This document shows, piece by piece, positions 21,356 to 33,335 of a stretch of 42,051 nucleotides of DNA; within the stretch, counting starts at the first letter, position 1; each line of letters begins with the position of its first letter. The notes beneath the pieces are model-generated. The model worked only from the letters and a program-made list of their open reading frames with translations, did no database searches and had not been told where the DNA came from. The DNA lies in NCBI GenBank assembly GCA_958430865.1, contig CAUDNR010004078.1:1-42051 (forward strand), given 5' to 3'. A program made the position numbers and the translations under genes. Source of the stretch: Entrophospora sp. SA101. Lineage: Eukaryota; Glomeromycota; Glomeromycetes; Entrophosporales; Entrophosporaceae.

Positions 21356-24300
21356 TTATAATAAAGCATGTTGTGCATATATTATGGTTCTAATTTTATA
21401 ATAATCTTCTGATAATGAACCTTCAAGAATTAATTGACCCTTTGAAGTCTATATAATCAATTCAACATAAAAAAAATTGAGCACTTAATAAAGGGATTTT
21501 TTTTAAAAAAAAAAGAAACCATTATCTATTTACATAGATAATTATTAATTCTGACCTTTTTAATGGCAACTTTTTCATTACAAACTAACACACCTTCACC
21601 TTTAAATTCTGCTGTGATACCTTCAGATTGTAATAAACGTTTTAATTCTGATAATTTCACCTCACCTACAAATATGGGATTATTATTACTAGTGTTTTCT
21701 TCTATTGGTATAGCATCTAATATAGGGAGGGAATAGTCTTGTGGAAATGAAATTTTTCCTGTTATGAATGCTATATCATAATCCTCAAGCTAATGAATAA
21801 TATAAATAATATTAATATTTTATTAAAAGTTTACCGGGAAAAATTTTATAACTAATTATATATGGATTTATTTTACCTTTGAAAAATTCAATGAACTGAT
21901 TAATGAATCAGTCAATTTGACTTGATAAAAATTTATTGCAGCCGAAACATTCAAAGTTTCTCCAACATCTGGAGTATAAATGTCTTTGGTCATTGATTCC
22001 AGAGCTAAACAGCTTTGAGCAAAATCTTTCGTGGCTTCTTGTGATGCATGTACAACAATCTATAAATGTATGTATGTATACATATAAATTTATTATACTA
22101 GTAATCATAACTATTTATGTAAAATAGAACAAGGAATTAAACAAAATATATTTGTTACCAATTTTCTAGGTTGTACTTGTGGTACTATGGTTTTCAATGA
22201 CCTTCCATCATTAGTTCCCTCCAAATCTATAAATCGTATTTGACATTTGAAAGTAACATCCTCATCATACAATACATATTTGGTTGGAACATTGGAATCC
22301 AAAGAAGAATTATTATTGTCCTTATCAAACTTGCACGACAATAGATAATTATATAATATTAATTAAAGTTTAAAATTGCTTTTGTGAGACTAAAAAAAAA
22401 TATATATATATATATAACATATATTACTACCTCCTCTTTATCCCCACCACCCATATCATCTCTATCACCAATTGGCTCAATACCAATTCCCTCGGTACCA
22501 ATTGATCCACCAACTCTTTTAAACATATCAGATGGAATAATCTCACCATAGTCATCATATCTTTTCCTTTTTTCAACAAATGGATACATCAAATAACTTT
22601 GTGTTTGTTTAAAAAAACCTCCATATTTTGTTGCATCGCGCACATAAAGGTCAAATTGTTTTGCTAATAATTCCTCCATGTCAGTATCTCCTGCTTCCGA
22701 CTCTTCATCATCTGTCTCATCTTCTTCAATTATTGACAAAGATTTGGCTATAAGCGCTGCCTGTGCTGCCTCTCTTTCCTGCTTCTTGCGTTGTTCTGCT
22801 TTATATTCTAAAAGCTCAGCACCTTCTAAAGGAACTTTTTTATTAATCTTAATAATAAATAAATAGATATATATGTTTTCATGTGTGATTATTTAATAAA
22901 TTATATAAACGATACATTATACAAAAATTTTAAAACAGTCCATTGGACAATAAATAATAAATTAAATTTACCATCAGGTTAATAGTTAAATCCAAAGCAG
23001 CTGCTGGTTTGACAACTCCTTGACTTGTTTGACTTTTACGATCCCATTCATGATATAACTTTCTTGCCAAAGAATTTGGTGGTCCACGATCAGTCAGAAT
23101 AAGAGCATTTATATCTGATTTTGATATTTCGAATAAAAATTCACGGGAAAACCCTGTTTCTAAACTAACATTACTTGCAAGTACCACTTTTGGTCCCGGA
23201 TATTTTGCAAGATCTTTATATCTATGACATAATTTTAGATACCTACATGAATTGTTTTTAAAAAAAAAAAAGAAGCTTTTTTATAATTTCCATTATGTAA
23301 TTTTTTTATATAAATAAGCCAAGTTAATACCTAAATTCAAAAGGGTTTTCTCTTTTTGTGTCAAAATGTCTTTTGATAGCATCACCCATCCATTCTAGCA
23401 TACTTTTAGTGTACTGGATTGTACGGTAACTTTGATGAGTTAACAAGATAAGTGGATATGACAACTGATGAAAAGCCCAATGTTGATCTAAAAGATAAGC
23501 CAACTCCAATACGCGTGCTGATGAATCAGTTGGTAATAATACTGATCCTTTATTTTGTAATGTGCTCATTATTGTTTCTTAAATATAAATTATTATTTAT
23601 TTATTGTATTAATAAAAAAGTTTTAATAATATTAATTGGTTTTGTTAAAAAAAAAAAGAAAATCCTCAGTACCAAATAATGCAGTATCACGCGATTTCCT
23701 TGGTGGATGGATTATAAGTGAATTGTAAGCATCGGTTATCATTAAAGAAGGACGACTTAATGCGTCTAAAACAACACCATTGCTATGCAAAACAGTTCCA
23801 TCTAGATGTCTATATTTTATGAGATATTTTTTATATCTTTCAATAAAAATTATAATGATATTATTCTAGTATGTATATATATATATATTATTTAACAACC
23901 TTTCTTTCTTGTGATTATAGTCAACTGCATACACAATCTCTTCAGTATCTTTTTTAATCTTCCAGATTGTTCCGCCAATAGTATGTCCAGCAGAATAGGC
24001 AGTAATTGTTATACCCTTACATTTGCCTGTCAAATGTAATCAAATGTTATGAAATGGTAACGAGTTGTATCAATTTAAAAAATGGGAATTTGATTGTTTA
24101 CTTGCCTCCTAAAATCATTGGTTGAGAATATTTTAAAACATTAATTCTCTCAAAAGCTGAATCAATATTATCCAATGCAAAAGTATCAAACTCTGTTTCG
24201 TTAACTTTTGATTGATAAATATCATGCATGCACATTCTACCCATATTAACGACAGGAACCGTTGCATAAACGGGACAATGAAGACCAAAGTAGCCAAATG

Positions 24301-24693
24301 CATATGGATAGGCACCTAGATGAGGCAGATCAGGATGAGAAAGCAGCAAGGCATCAACTTGTCTAGCAACTCTTATTTATAAAAATTTTTAATGTAGCAT
24401 AAGCATGAACAAATGAACAGCATTAATAAATTTCAACCTTTTTGTAAACAAAGTCTTGCCTAATCATTATAAATAATTACTGCTCATCGCCAATGGTTTG
24501 TTTGCCATTCAGAGCCAGCCGGTATATTTTTGTTGGAAAAAGTTATACACCTTCTCAAATGCTTCAAATCTTCTAAATTAAATTCATCGCTCCAACCACA
24601 GTCAAGTAGTATTTTCACTTCATTATCTATTTCTAATAAATAACATAGAGCATCTTCGTTTTTCGCGCCAGATATAACTGTAAAGTCGATCAT
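21356..24693 (-). CDS. CFT2: Cleavage and polyadenylation specificity factor subunit 2 (CPSF100/Cft2)
   Basis: Nuclear component of the mRNA 3'-end cleavage complex and non-catalytic partner of the CPSF73/Ysh1 endonuclease. Eleven exons fit: 24551-24693, 24106-24371, 23900-24026, 23673-23809, 23331-23577, 22972-23242, 22431-22847, 22159-22329, 21877-22059, 21556-21789 and 21356-21448. Together they encode about 762 aa, close to the usual size. Metallo-beta-lactamase features: start [18 protein letters not shown], and [18 protein letters not shown] in place of the HxHxDH metal motif, as expected of the inactive CPSF100 branch. Then come [10 protein letters not shown] and [15 protein letters not shown]. 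The beta-CASP part has [20 protein letters not shown] and [18 protein letters not shown]. An acidic linker ([14 protein letters not shown]) and a C-terminal domain follow. Intron 2 appears to be GC-AG (GGAG|GCAAGT). Confidence 0.93.
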
Positions 24694-24865
24694 GATTGAT
24701 TTATTGTTTCAATTGGAAAAAAATTTATCTAAATGAGGAGTTATAGAATTTTTGGGGGGATTATTATAAGATCCCTCAATCTAAATAGTAAATAGTAATT
24801 ATGTATATAATAAAAATAAAATAGCTCTTATTTTTTAATAAAGCTTTTTTATAAAGTAAAAAAGT
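24694..24865. promoter_or_regulatory. Shared divergent promoter region
   Basis: 172 bp between the start codons of CPSF2 (minus) and the membrane-anchored coiled-coil gene (plus). AT-rich with TATATAATAAAA-like sequence near 24803. A bidirectional promoter is inferred from position only. Confidence 0.45.
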
Positions 24866-25939
24866 ATGCATCCTTATTTTGTTGCGTCTATAGTAGTTAG
24901 CGTTGCAGTTGTTGGCTTTGTAGCTTATACAGTTTATAATGAAATTTTAAACGAGCCAATTCCAGTTTATTCCATAGCTGGAGGCAACAGAAACAATTCA
25001 AAGGATTCCTCTAGTGAAAAAGATTCAGATTCTGATTCTGATTTATCTGGTAGAAACGCTACAGAAGAAAGGATAGGTCTTAGAAGGAGAAGAAAAAGAA
25101 AAAGCAAAGATGAAAAAAGTAAAAGTGAAAAGGGTATAAATGACACAAATGATTCAAAAGTGAGGGTTTTTTTGATTAATGATAATATTATATATATATG
25201 TTATTTTATTTATTAATTCTAAACAAAAAAATATTCCTAATGGTATTTTTCTCGTTAAAAGGAACAAGAAGAACAACTTTTAGAAAATTTATCATATCTT
25301 AATATTTTAGAACAAGAATTACACCGTAAAAGTAAAGAAATAGAAAATGAGGAGCGAATTTTGAAAGAGAGAGAACAAGAACTTGAAAATAGGAAGCAAC
25401 GCTTAAAATCCATCAGTTCAAAATCCAGCTCTGATTCTGATTTATCTAAAAACACAAAGAACACTTCTGCTACTAACACTATTTTAGACAATGACAGCAA
25501 TGATGAAATTCCATTAAAAGATGTTGAACAACATTCTTTATATAATGAAAGTAGCCTTTATCCTGACACAGCTGTACAATCAATTCTCTCGCAAGGTTTA
25601 TCAAGTATTAGTAGTCATCACCTGCAATCATCTGTTGATAGTGCGTATAATAGTGATGATGATGATGATGACGGTGTTAATAATAATAATAATAATAATA
25701 ATATAAGATCAAATTCTTCTACCATAAACGACGAAATCATTCGGCAACAGCAACAAAATCAACAACATTTATTACAAAGACAAATTCTTGATCTTCCAGA
25801 CAATTCTCGTTTTTTATCACCCAATCCATCAGAAGATGCGTGGTCTGAAATTGGATCTATTATTTCAGAGGATGTTGGAAGTGAAATGTCATCTGCAGTT
25901 GACATTGATATGGAAGAAGTAGATGTTATAGAGCATTAA
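24866..25939 (+). CDS. Hypothetical membrane-anchored coiled-coil protein
   Basis: Two exons, 24866-25159 and 25262-25939, joined by a GTGAGG...AAAAG intron in phase 0, give 323 aa. Residues about 5-25 (VASIVVSVAVVGFVAYTVY) form one membrane helix at the extreme N-terminus, a likely signal anchor. A Ser/Asp tract (SSSEKDSDSDSDLSG) and a strongly basic block (RRRRKRKSK) come next. Exon 2 starts with a long charged coiled coil (EEQLLENLSYLNILEQELHR and on), then low-complexity Ser, Asp and Asn runs from GAT/AAT microsatellites, and an acidic C-terminus ending VDVIEH. No known domain is seen. The cytosolic side is probably the large C-terminal part. Divergent from CPSF2, with 172 bp between starts. 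Confidence 0.75.
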
Positions 25940-26094
25940 TTGATTCGATGAAATTTTTATTCTTAAACAATCTAATACTGATCTACACAAAGTTCAGCCA
26001 ATGAAATCGTAGTTTTTTGGAACAATACGTGTTATTTATTATTATTATGTAAAATATTTTGCTTCGTTTCTTTTTAAAATATAATATTAAAGAA

Positions 26095-27900
26095 ATGAGT
26101 TTCTTGTCTATGTTTAACAATGCAAATCATTTACTATTTTTATTACTTTTACCTTTATCCTTTGATCTTGGTGGCCCAGCAACTGGTTTAGCATTGTCCT
26201 TTGCATTATTTCTATATTACATTGTTTTGGGATTTGCTAAAATTATGTGGCAGAAAAAACATGGTTTCGGCTGGGCTATGGTATGTAATAATAAATTTTT
26301 ATTACATAATAATAATATTGTTTAATAGCATGTAATAATAGTAGGTAGACGGTTAGAGCAAGGAAAGGGAGAACGAGTTGATTGAATTATAATTTTCTTG
26401 GACTATTACTTTGTTGGACCTATATATTATTGAACGAATTTATTTACTAATTAAGATATAGAAATGAATAAACTAGTAATGTATTTAATGATTATATATA
26501 ATCTTTTTTATTGTTGACTATTATATTTAGACACAAATCCTAATCTGGGCTCAACCAGTTTTGATTCCTTTCTTTATGATACATTCAGTGAGATTAACTT
26601 ACATCTTAATAGAAGAACAACAAAATAGTCAATACAATGGACCTAAATTTAAATTACCACTTGTTTTAAATGTTTATCAAGGTTTATTGTCATGTTCTGC
26701 ACCGATTTTTACATTGGTAGAAGCAATTGCTACTTCCATGCTTATTTTAGAAATTAGACGTTATGTCAAAGAAACGCTCGAGGATGAAGATTTGATACAT
26801 AATAAGGTGTTGATATTTTTCCTTTGAAAATTTAATAATTACTATATAATCTTTTGAATAATTTATAATTTTGAATATTTATATTTATTTAGATTTATTT
26901 TTTGATAATATCGATAATTACCAACATAATATCAATTTATTTTCTATATTATATATATGATGGTTCAGGAATGGATATATTATCTGCAACTCTTATTGGT
27001 TCTGTTTTGACTTTAGCCATTACAATTTCAATCGTTTGTTTGATTTTCAATAAAGGAAGTATCGTTGATATTTCACTTTTGGTAAGACAAGCAATCTATT
27101 TTTTTTTTTAATATACTATAAATGCGAATTATGAATTATTCTTTAAGATTTTTTTTTTTCTATTATAGTTTGCTTATACTATTTATTGTATATACATGCT
27201 ATCACTTAACTGGAAGGATGATGGTACAAAATTAAAAGGAGGATATCGAACAGATTCAACAATGCCAATATTCGAGGATCTAAAACCACTTCCGCTTTTA
27301 ATATACCTTGATTTTGATTTGATGGACTTTATTAATCTATTTTACAAGTAAGTTAATAATATTATTGTTATTGTTTTTTTTTAAAAAGAGAGTCATAAGA
27401 TGATTGATCAATTAATTTTGCTTTTTGGATTTTTTTTTCAACAGTTTAAATTTTCACATATTATTGAAAAAATTTTCAGAACTTATTTTTAATTTTAAAT
27501 ATGTTTCAGTAATTGAAAAGGCATTTTCATTAAACATGTTTGTATCATTAATTTATCGAACTGTGATAATTTCAAAGTTATTATATTCTGTTCAAATGCA
27601 AGAAAAAAATGATGAATTTGATATCGAAGAAGAACATTTGGTAACAATTAAATATTCATGATATGATATATATATATATTTATTAATTAATCAATCAATT
27701 TGACAATTATTTAGGGGAAAAGGCTTTATGAGATAATAACGTCATTATCTACATCAATAATTATTGCAGTGTATACACATCTTTTACTTTGTCATTATGG
27801 TTATTTGGAATGTGATGATTATTTTTGGAGATGGATAGACATTATCTTATGTTGGGCTTTTTACATATATGTTGTTAGAGAAGAGGAGAATTATTATTGA
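26095..27900 (+). CDS. ICE2: ICE2-family ER membrane protein
   Basis: Likely member of the fungal Ice2 family, polytopic ER proteins needed for cortical ER inheritance and for lipid handling at the ER. Six exons: 26095-26280, 26531-26806, 26893-27081, 27169-27347, 27445-27640 and 27715-27900, all GT-AG, about 403 aa. Several membrane helices are visible: LLFLLLLPLSFDLGG, LALSFALFLYYIVLGF, ILIWAQPVLIPFFMI, the exon 3 pair around FLIISIITNIISIYFLYYIY and LIGSVLTLAITISIVCLIF, and the C-terminal SIIIAVYTHLLLCHYG and IILCWAFYIYVV. Family-like cues are the N-terminal FDLGGPATGLALS and the APIFTLVEAIATSMLILEI segment. The ATG at 26095 starts the first helix-containing frame. The ICE2 assignment rests on recalled resemblance; another polytopic family is possible. 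Confidence 0.7.
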
Positions 27901-28869
27901 AATCTTTCATTGAATAAAATCATTCAAAAACCATGGTAAAAAATTTGTGTATTTTCTCTGCTTCAATTAATTGTCCATGAGGGGTTGTTGGCAAGAAAAT
28001 TCTCCTCAAATAACATTCTGTTTGAGCTCTAAAGCGAGCATTTATCTGCAAAATCATCAAAATTTCTAATGTCACCAACCATTATATTGGGTTTCTCTAC
28101 TTTAAAAGAGGGCAATCTTATTCATTAATATTCCTAAACAAGACTATTCTTTTGGATTTGTGTAATCTTGCAGTAAGATTTCTAAAAGTTGGTTCATATT
28201 TTTCTAGTAAAATTCCCAATAATTGACGAGATATATATTAAGAGTGATAATACATTGTCGTTGGACCCACAAGAAGTTATGCTTGTGTCTGAAATTTTAC
28301 ACTTATTTTTTTTTTTTTAATTATATAACTTTTAATATTGGAATAGTTTCCAGCAAAACCAAATCTGGAGAATTCGATTTTTCATAATTTCCAAATTTAA
28401 TAAATTACATTTTCTTTAATACGCAGTAAGCTATTGATAAAATGTCCGTTACTATCAGCAAAATAAATTTTATTTCCCCAACTTTGATCTGTGTTTAAAA
28501 ATTGGCAATCGTTTAATTTTAATAAATACTTTCTGAATATAAAATCACATTTACAATAGTTTAATTTCATTTTCAGAAGCTTAAAACTGCCAATTGGATC
28601 AGAAAATATGAATATAGAATATGAAATTTAGGACTAATTGAAGGCAACCAAAGAAGTAAAAGGCAAAGATAAAGAACTAGGAGGCAAGAATGAAGAATTA
28701 AAGTGAATAAGAAAAGGAGGATAAACAATTTAAAGGCAATGTTGTTTGACAAATTCACTGCCATTAAGTCAAAAATGACGCAAGTAAAATTACTTTAAAG
28801 ACTAATAATAAAACATAAAAAAACTTATAAATGTATATTCCAAGGTCTTTTTCTTATATTTTTCTTTGA
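27901..28869. other. Intergenic, no gene supported
   Basis: AT-rich region. At 28560-28760 both strands have short frames: the minus one is a run of Leu, and the plus one is charged with frequent stops. Neither looks like a protein family. Confidence 0.4.
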
Positions 28870-29094
28870 GTATCCCAATCTCTCTTTGTTTCATCAGTTG
28901 TTCCCAAGGAGCCAAGCTTTCCTTTTGCTGAATACAAATTCAGTTCATTTACTACTAAACTCGAACATTTCTTTCTTATATTAATTAGTATTAATAACGT
29001 GATACATGATCGGGCAGGTAAAATCATCGACTGGGATTCGGTACTTTATGTTCCAGGGCCAACTAATTTTCATAATTATACGCTAAAATTATGA
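28870..29094 (+). pseudogene. Unidentified open fragment
   Basis: A 74-codon frame from just after one stop to the TGA at 29092-29094, without an ATG near its beginning. It reads VPKEPSFPFAEYKFSSFTTK early and IIDWDSVLYVPGPTNFHNYT near the end, a mixed, protein-like composition unlike the low-complexity surroundings. It may be an exon or a relic. No family recognised. Confidence 0.25.
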
Positions 29095-30107
29095 TGCAAA
29101 GGCTTTTTATTATGGAAGGTTTTATAATATCAATATTTGATTGATTAAGTTACTTTGCAATAATAATCCCATCTTTATCTTAACCTTATTGTAGTGATCA
29201 ACGAAAATTTTTATTAAGGATAACTTCTGGTATTTGTTTGAAAAAGCATGACTTTGGTTCCTCAGAGGAAATAATAAAGATTTTTATTAAATTAATTGTT
29301 AACTTTTAAAAATAAAAACATTTCTTTATTTCCTTTGTTTGATGAAAGCAACAAGTGTAGTTAGTGCCTTGATAAAAATCCACGTTTATTTGCTTTAGTG
29401 AGCAAACAAGCAAGATTAGAACTAACGTTGGTTAACTAGTGAGTGTTAACAACGATTAGTACGTAATTTGTTTTTACTGAGTAAGCAAAGGTTTGGACTA
29501 ATTAACGTTGGTTAAATGAAGCATCGTCCAAAGGTTAATCTGGAATACTGGTAATATTATTGTGATTGTAAATGGTTATTGAGTAAGCTACTTTGCAAGT
29601 AAACCAAAGCGAGTTTGCAATCGGCCAATAAATGTAAACAACTGAAATAAATCAATCACAAGTGAATAAAAGGAACTTTATGGCATTGCAAAAGGGCCAT
29701 CTTTTATCTAGTATGTTCACAGATCCATCTGGATGAAAGAAAGAGGGAACCAAAGTAAATTTGTAAGCTAATTTTAATTGATAAGCACCGGATTATTGCA
29801 ATTAACTGACAAGAGTAGCCCAAAAGTTAAGCCATGATTGTTAATTAACCAGAATGATACCTTGAAATATCACTATTTAACAAGAATCAAAAAAACTGTA
29901 AAAAGTTTATTATTATAATTTAGCTTTAAGAAATAAAATAAAAGATAAAATAAAAAGATAAATAATAAATTTATAGTAGAGATTAAATTCATCTTTCTTT
30001 TACTAGAATATAATGTTTAATTAATTAATATTGTCAGCAATAATAATTGATGGATAGTAATTTCCAATTGATTGATAATGAAATTTTTATTCGCCTTTGT
30101 TAATATT
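29095..30107. other. Gene-poor region with diverged short repeats
   Basis: AACGTTGGTTAA occurs at 29424-29435 and 29504-29515 (80 bp apart), with related neighbouring words. AAGTTACTTTGCAA near 29145 resembles AAGCTACTTTGCAA near 29584. Possibly an old repeat. No ORF. Confidence 0.4.
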
Positions 30108-30420
30108 TTAGAGAAAAGAGTTAAAATCAAGATTATTTAACGAATTATCATTACTTGTATAACTTTTCAAGCTTTTAGATTTAGCAATCTCTTCATCTAA
30201 TATTCTGCTTGTATGATGTGCATCTGGATGTGATTTGTGTGTTTGTTGTGAATTACTACCACTATTACCACTGCTGCTGCTGTTGCCATCATTATTAAAA
30301 TCAATTTCACGTGTTTTGGCTTTAGAAAATTTGAATAATCTTTTTATTAAACTATTATTATTATTGTTACTATTATTTTTCAAATGTTTATTTTTAAAAA
30401 TTTCTTCAAAGCTTGTTTTC
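30108..30420 (-). pseudogene. Kinase C-terminal tail in a shifted frame
   Basis: Directly after the kinase domain, another minus-strand frame reads SFEEIFKNKHLKNN, an Asn run, LIKRLFKFSKAKTREIDF, a Ser/Gly/Asn tract, then THKSHPDAHHTSRILDEEIA and on to the stop at 30108. The SHPxAxxTSR block resembles the tail that follows the kinase domain in many mycorrhizal fungal TKL-like kinases (from memory). It lies one frame off the kinase frame, which stops at 30406, so a single-base indel around 30415-30430 probably disconnected it. Confidence 0.55.
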
Positions 30421-31392
30421 AGCAAAATCATAAAGCTCTCTACTAGTTGGTCTTTTTGATGGATCCACATCCCAACATCTCTGCATAATTTGCACATAAT
30501 CATCAGGCATTTCAGATAATATTGGTGGTCGTAAACCTTCACATATATCAAAAATCAAACAGTGATTGTGAGCTCTATCATCAAATGGTGGACAACCTGC
30601 AAATATTTCCCACATTAACATTCCAACACTATAGATATCTGATTCTTTTGTGTTCTTTTTGCCTCCAAGTAGCTCGGGTGCAACATATGATACAATTCCA
30701 TAGACTTTATTTAATGACTTTTCATCAACTGGTCCACATAACCCCAAATCTGTAATATAACAATTACCTCCTTTCACAAGTATATTACCAATATGTAAAT
30801 CACAATGGATTAAATCTTTTTTATGTATATCATCTAATGCATAACATAAATATCTAAGGATTGTAATTCTGTCTTTTAATGTTAAATTTAAATGATTTTT
30901 TTGTAAATAACCCCTTAAATTTCCTTCTGATAGATAATTTGAAACAATTGCATAATTCCCATTATCTGGGAATTTAGTTATACCATAGCACTCAACAATC
31001 AGTGGTGCTTTAATTTTACAATAATTCATTGCTTGAAAATAAATGTAAAATCAATTAGTATTATATAATACATTATTTTTATAAACAACAACTACCAACC
31101 TCATCAAAAAAGCTTTTTCCTGGATTACTTGAATTATTTAAACTTTTTAATACTACTACTTGCCTTTCTAAATAACTAAATTCCTTTTTATTTTCATCAT
31201 AATCAATTATTCGTCCTCTTGTCCATGCAGCAGTATAAATTGAACTAAATCCACCTTCAGTCAACTTTGTTACTTTTTCAAATTGCTCAAAAGGTGTCCA
31301 TTCTAAAATATATCCTGGCAGAGATGATTTCATTTGACATTGTTGAATAAAATCATCAATTATGTTATTCCCAGATGTCCAAGTGGTGAAAA
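30406..31392 (-). CDS. Protein kinase (TKL-like), 5' part lost in scaffold gap
   Basis: Serine/threonine or tyrosine-kinase-like enzyme of a type highly multiplied in mycorrhizal fungi. Two exons, 31096-31392 (open into the gap) and 30406-31031, meet in phase 1 across a GTAGTT...AAG intron. Visible in order: a leader with YILEWTPFEQFEKVTKLTEG, the nucleotide loop EGGFSSIY, the ATP lysine in VVVLK, the hinge AIVSNYLSEGNL, the catalytic loop HCDLHIGN, DLG in place of DFG, YVAPELL (APE), DIYSVGMLMWE and RCWDVDPSKRP. So the domain is complete, with all catalytic residues present but Leu for Phe in DFG. Translation stops right after AENKL; the usual tail lies out of frame. The N-terminus continues beyond the Ns and is not recovered on the other side, where unrelated duplicated sequence begins. 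Confidence 0.85.
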
Positions 31393-31402
31393 NNNNNNNN
31401 NN
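31393..31402. other. Assembly gap (10 N)
   Basis: A run of ten N. The kinase gene is cut on the left, and the sequence on the right starts inside QCR2 exon 1 of the duplicated block. Confidence 1.
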
Positions 31403-31517
31403 CTGTAATTGGAGAAATTGAAGGACTGGCAGCATATTTACGATTTATCAACAAGCTGGTAATAGGAGAAGACAATATTTTATTGTTTGATGGTAATTTA
31501 CAACAAGCGCGAAACAT
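31403..31517 (-). pseudogene. QCR2: QCR2 exon 1 fragment, copy B
   Basis: Minus-strand start of QCR2 (MFRACCKLPSNN...), cut by the gap after about 38 codons. Compared with copy A, one base differs (A31421 for C2367), changing Ala33 to Ser within the presequence region. The rest of the gene is absent on this side. Confidence 0.85.
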
Positions 31518-32203
31518 AATTAACAAAAAAAAATTTTTTTAATTTTTAAAATTTTTTCGATCAGATCATCGTACGAATTTCTTAGATAAAAAGATGGAAA
31601 AACACAAAATCAAGCAGAAAGTAGCTTTACAAACCCTATAATCCGATTAAATCTAGAATTAAAAAAGCGAAAAAAAAATTTTTTTTCTGGTTCAAAGGCT
31701 TCACTTACTATTACTACTATACATTGTAATAGATTATCGTGATATCACACCACAAGTTCAAGAACAATATTTCTTTTTTAATAAAGATTACAAGCAAAAT
31801 TTGGAATTGATAAATTTCAACTATTCAATAACTTTGGTTTAATTAGAACATAAAGTATCATCAAACGAATGATTTAAGTTTTTCTTATGAGAAGATGGAG
31901 AACAACCAAAGGATATTGGTGTAGGAAATTGTGATTTTCTCGTTATATCAAATTTTCAACTATATTAACTACATTGAAGCAGAATCCAATCATATATAAA
32001 CAATACAATTGATCACACCGAAAAAAAAAATCCAGCCAAGGTTCAGCCAGCTATCAAAGTTTGGCACCGTAAGGGAGCTACTCAATAAGAAATATATATG
32101 CTCATTGAATATTATATGAGAATTTATTTAGCAAAAGTCAACCGAATAAACATTTCATACAACATTTAACATGCTGAATATTGTACTAATGTTTGTATAG
32201 TAA

Positions 32204-32864
32204 TTGCTTGTACCCTTATGGTGCCAAAAATTAATGGCTGAATTTTTCTGTCAAATCAGATGTGCATGCACTAACCATCATTTTCCAATTTCGTTAGACT
32301 TTTATATGCTAAAAAGAAAGGTCGATGATGATTTAAAGCTGTTCCTTATGCAACAACAGAGCCATGCAACTTCCTCATTAGTTTTTTTTCATTTGAACAC
32401 TGTATATTGCCGTGCAAGATGAAAGAAAGAAAGTTACCTTGAAGAAGTCTTTCAAAAAAGAAGTTATGTGGGCACAAGATGTCCTTTGTCGAACTATAGA
32501 TTATGTTTTCTATTCTAGAAATATCAGATCACCTAGTGATAAAGATTACCCTTATTGTGTCATTCGCCTCAATGGCGCAGTAGAATGTGTTCATCCCCGC
32601 CCGATGCCCAGCAAGAAGGATAAAGTATACAACACAAGGAAGGGATACCAATGCAGCTGCAAACATTGCTTCAACTCCTTCCTCCTTTTTGCCGCAATGC
32701 TAATCACACAAGGTACAACCTTGCAAATGAACTCCTTTCAGTCATGACACCAGAACTGGCTCCTCATGACTTCATTTGTGATGAATGGAATATGGTGAGG
32801 TTTGGATTTTTTTTTTTTAGTTTTCTGGCTGTTTATTCCATATGCTCACTTTGTTTTATTATTA
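32204..32864 (+). pseudogene. Degenerate coding patch, copy B
   Basis: Same broken GC-richer patch as at 3150-3810, with the same frames and breaks. The following 10-bp inverted repeat is also present at 32885-32937. Confidence 0.35.
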
Positions 32865-33335
32865 TTTAATAGATTGTTATATAGATGTGACCTTTTCCAT
32901 TTTCTATTAATGCGAATCTACGGTGAGAAGGTCACATTTTTTTAAAAAGTATAGTGTTGGCGGCCACATTCAATAGAGTTTTCCCGGTCCTTATGTTATA
33001 CTTTAGATGTTTAAATACTTCTCTAAATTTAAAGATAATGACTGATAATTATGGATCTTAATAACTTCGAATCATACTAATTTAAGAAATAGACCAATTC
33101 CGTGTTGTACGATAATTTTCCTAGATCGACCCCGTGCGTGACTATCTCGCAAACATTGTTAATATCAATGTCCTTGCAGTAATCGTTAGATTTTAAAACA
33201 AACAAACAAAAAAGGATTTTTATTTTGTAATTATAAATCATTTGGGTGACTTGTTTTATTTTATACAAATTTTTGAAGATCAAAAAATTTTATCAAAAAT
33301 TTTTTATCATCAAAAAATAAAATTATAAATTAATT

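Noticed and set aside
26330..26400. Possible tRNA-like stretch in ICE2 intron 1
   Set aside because: No complete cloverleaf can be drawn; it lies in a normal GT-AG intron.
28573..28764. Leu-rich minus-strand ORF resembling a membrane protein
   Set aside because: It is the antisense of a charged, purine-rich stretch and has no other support.
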